From the NCBI GenBank assembly GCA_964621225.1, contig CAZULK010000001.1, positions 4,742-68,741 of the forward strand: 64,000 nt of DNA, read 5' to 3'. Below are positions 62,527 through 64,000 of this stretch, one piece after another. Source of the stretch: CAYNUJ01 sp964621225 (lineage in GTDB: Bacteria; Bacteroidota; Ignavibacteria; Ignavibacteriales; Melioribacteraceae). Both the position numbers and the translations under genes were made by a program. The notes beneath the pieces are model-generated. The model saw nothing but the letters and a program-made list of their open reading frames with translations, was not told where the DNA came from and made no database searches. Each line of letters opens with the position of its first letter. Positions within the stretch are counted from its first letter, which is position 1.

Positions 62527-62613
62527 TAATAAATCCGAATCTGTATAACTTTTTTATAATTTATTAGTCTAAATACAAAATTACAAATTTCAAAACAAAT
62601 GGAAGGGGTTAAA

Positions 62614-63522
62614 ATGGAATATCGTAGGAATAAAATATTTTCTCTTCTCTTGATTGTTTTTACTATTTCCCTTGCAATCAATTCTCAAGCTGCAGATAAA
62701 AAAGTTATACATGAAAAAACCTTTGCGGTTGAAAAGGGAGAATTGCTCGAAGTGAACGCACAAGGCGGGGATGTTGGAGTTAAAGCCTGGGATAAAAATG
62801 AAGTGTACATCAAAGTTGTGGGGACATCCAAGGCAGCAAAGAAAGTAAAATTTCAATTCGAAAAGACGGACGAAGGCGTTTATGTTGAGGCGGAAAAGAA
62901 AAGTTCCGGATGGTTCAATTGGGGCGGACTTCAATACAGAATACTCGTCCGGGTACCCGAATCATTTAATGTTAAAGTTAAAACCAGCGGGGGTGATGTA
63001 AGAGTAATATCGGTCAACGGCCAGTGCGATGTTAAAACATCCGGTGGTGATATTACCGTTAGTGAATTAAAGGGTGAGCTTAATTTCAAAACATCCGGTG
63101 GAGATATTGAATCAAGCGGCTCGGAAGGAAAAGTTTCGGCAGCTACATCCGGCGGGGACATAAATATCCGCAAACATGCGGGTGATGTTTGGGCAGCAAC
63201 AAGCGGAGGAGATATCGCCATCAACAATACCGGTGGAAAAATTGATGCATCCACTTCCGGCGGGGACATTGTAATAAAATATTCCGGAGAAAATAAAGGG
63301 ATTAGTGGTAAAACCAGCGGTGGCGATATTAAATTGCTTCTATCCGAAGGTATAAATGCAGATGTTTCTTTCAAAACTACAGGCGGAGATGTTGATGTTG
63401 AGTATCCCAATGCTCATGCGGAAGAAGTGAAAGCTTACAAATATACAGGTACATTCAACAACGGTGGGGAAAAAATAATTCTGAAAACAACCGGCGGAGA
63501 TATTACCGTAAGAGCCAAATAA
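62614..63522 (+). CDS. exported DUF4097-type beta-solenoid protein with TSGGD repeats
   Basis: This 302-aa exported protein has a signal peptide (FSLLLIVFTISLAINSQA). The start is ATG 62614, with GGAAGGGG just upstream; an ATG 15 bp earlier would overlap that site. The body contains nine T(S/T)GGD(I/V) motifs spaced about 16-40 residues apart, such as KTSGGDV, KTSGGDIT, ATSGGDIN and KTTGGDVD, plus AQGGDVG. This is the hallmark of DUF4097/DUF2807-like right-handed beta-solenoids with a Gly-Asp turn in each coil. Such proteins are often surface or envelope associated. A terminator hairpin follows. Confidence 0.86.
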   Translation: MEYRRNKIFSLLLIVFTISLAINSQAADKKVIHEKTFAVEKGELLEVNAQGGDVGVKAWDKNEVYIKVVGTSKAAKKVKFQFEKTDEGVYVEAEKKSSGWFNWGGLQYRILVRVPESFNVKVKTSGGDVRVISVNGQCDVKTSGGDITVSELKGELNFKTSGGDIESSGSEGKVSAATSGGDINIRKHAGDVWAATSGGDIAINNTGGKIDASTSGGDIVIKYSGENKGISGKTSGGDIKLLLSEGINADVSFKTTGGDVDVEYPNAHAEEVKAYKYTGTFNNGGEKIILKTTGGDITVRAK

Positions 63523-63527
63523 ATTTT

Positions 63528-63557
63528 TAGCCGGGGACACCCGGCTATTTAAATTTT
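63528..63557 (+). terminator. probable terminator after the DUF4097 gene
   Basis: A perfect 8-bp stem (TAGCCGGG 63528-63535 with CCCGGCTA 63540-63547) with GACA loop starts 6 bp after the stop codon and is followed by a T-rich stretch interrupted by AAA, so it is moderately good. Confidence 0.7.
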
Positions 63558-63655
63558 ATACAAAATAGACTTTTCACCGTAAGTATTGTAAATACTCTCT
63601 AAATTCTTTACATTAAACTTCAAATTAACAATTTTCAATAATCTGAGGACGGCCT

Positions 63656-63895
63656 ATGAAATTAGATTGGAATCAATTTGTAGGGCAAACAGTAAATGTA
63701 ACAATGTTCGAAAATTACGGAGTTGTTTATGGTCAAAAAAAAGGTGAGCAGCCAACATTCTACGAGATTGTTTTCAAAACCGGGAAGTTGCTTGCCGCAT
63801 ACGACGACGGATTATTGCTCGAGGCCGTTAGGGAAAATCAGATCATCAAAGTTTACATCCCATACGTCTCCATTAAATGTGTGGAAATATTTTAG
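63656..63895 (+). CDS. small Sm/Hfq-like beta protein, unknown
   Basis: This 79-aa protein starts KLDWNQFVGQTVNVTMFENYGVVYG and ends with KLLAAYDDGLLLEAVRENQIIKVYIPYVSIKCVEIF. The alternation of short strands, the G-x-L-x-x-x-D-x-G-L-L-L-E middle and the IPYVSIKCVEI end resemble an Sm-like fold (compare Hfq and LSm: DxxxxLLE, then the I-x-x-IxxI strand). There is no clear RNA-binding motif. An alternative is an unrelated five-stranded barrel. It lies alone after 130 bp of noncoding DNA that holds no other feature I recognise; the ribosome site is GAGG 10 bp upstream. Confidence 0.5.
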   Translation: MKLDWNQFVGQTVNVTMFENYGVVYGQKKGEQPTFYEIVFKTGKLLAAYDDGLLLEAVRENQIIKVYIPYVSIKCVEIF

Positions 63896-63960
63896 TCTTT
63901 TTTTTCTCTTTTATTCACTAAATGTAGTTCTTCCACAAACTACGGTAAAAAGTTTACAGT

Positions 63961-63989
63961 GGGGAATCGGAAAAAATTTCGAATTCCCC
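63961..63989 (+). terminator. imperfect hairpin at the window end
   Basis: GGGGAATCG (63961-63969) pairs with CGAATTCCCC (63980-63989) with one bulged base and is followed by GTTCTTTT. It may end transcription of the small Sm-like gene. A smaller stem (GTAGTT 63924-63929 with AACTAC 63938-63943) lies before it. No gene is visible from 63896 to 64000. Confidence 0.4.
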
Positions 63990-64000
63990 GTTCTTTTATC

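Noticed and set aside
62527..62613. Possible fluoride riboswitch upstream of crcB
   Set aside because: The short, AT-rich gap lacks the conserved GG-GATGGC and CTGATGA elements on the minus strand.
62980..63510. Short direct repeats resembling an array
   Set aside because: They are coding TSGGD motifs in frame, with variable spacing and third-position changes, not a CRISPR or VNTR.

Overview
The window is about 64 kb of AT-rich, densely packed bacterial chromosome. I see no prophage, insertion sequence, tRNA, CRISPR array or plasmid gene. The gene content points to the Bacteroidota/Chlorobiota/Ignavibacteria group, most plausibly an Ignavibacteria-like organism. This is an inference from several signs: a type IX secretion C-terminal sorting domain encoded next to two PorV/PorQ-like proteins, Bacteroidota-style promoters (TTGACA, 17-18 bp, TAnnTTTG or TAnnTTCG), BshC (bacillithiol synthesis), a class II ribonucleotide reductase, an ileS/dksA-like/lspA/rluD cluster, frequent TTG starts and 1-4 bp stop/start overlaps.

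Layout. 1-6.5 kb: the end of der, a CoA-disulfide-reductase-like flavoprotein, upp, an exported TPR protein, rel and ruvX. 6.5-7.6 kb: a two-gene bacterial microcompartment (BMC) shell operon with its own promoter and terminator; the second shell protein carries an acidic linker and a Rho_N/SAP-like tail. 7.6-18.5 kb: YbbR, tmk, an S41 protease, a zinc ribbon, a DnaQ/GIY-YIG nuclease on the minus strand, ymdB, an orphan DNA methyltransferase, folD, a deoC with a BMC-targeting-like N-terminal extension, a HicB-like protein, trmH and aroA; bshC follows on the minus strand. 20-27 kb: an envelope glycan locus with two processive-type GT2 enzymes, a NodB deacetylase, a flippase-like protein, two DUF1207-like proteins and a site-2 protease. 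27-31 kb: a lipoprotein, a T9SS-sorted Asp-box propeller protein and two PorV-like barrels. 31-34 kb: a FemAB-like protein, GT4 and GT9. 34.3 kb: the small SRP RNA. 34.7-41 kb: nrdJ, yggS, a DivIVA-like protein, a purine nucleoside phosphorylase and a membrane coiled-coil protein. 41-46.5 kb: ileS, a DksA-like protein, lspA and rluD. 46.5-53 kb: a giant GH13-type protein (minus strand) and a fusion of a permuted YpdA-like flavoprotein with a NapH/CcoG-like membrane polyferredoxin. 53-58.8 kb: a TetR-controlled efflux operon on the minus strand (TolC, HlyD, two ABC-2 permeases, small barrel) with no ATPase gene. 58.9-61.8 kb: the three-subunit proton-translocating transhydrogenase. 61.8-64 kb: DUF190 plus CrcB fluoride channel, a DUF4097 repeat protein and a small Sm-like protein.

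The strongest leads are: (1) a probable deoxyribose-phosphate (sugar-phosphate type) microcompartment, with shell genes and extended DeoC about 8 kb apart and a nucleoside phosphorylase further on; (2) the permuted flavoprotein/polyferredoxin fusion; (3) an isoleucyl-tRNA synthetase whose HIGH signature reads GIHH; (4) a DksA-like protein with rearranged zinc ligands and a histone-H1-like tail. All functions are assigned from motifs by eye; no database search was run.
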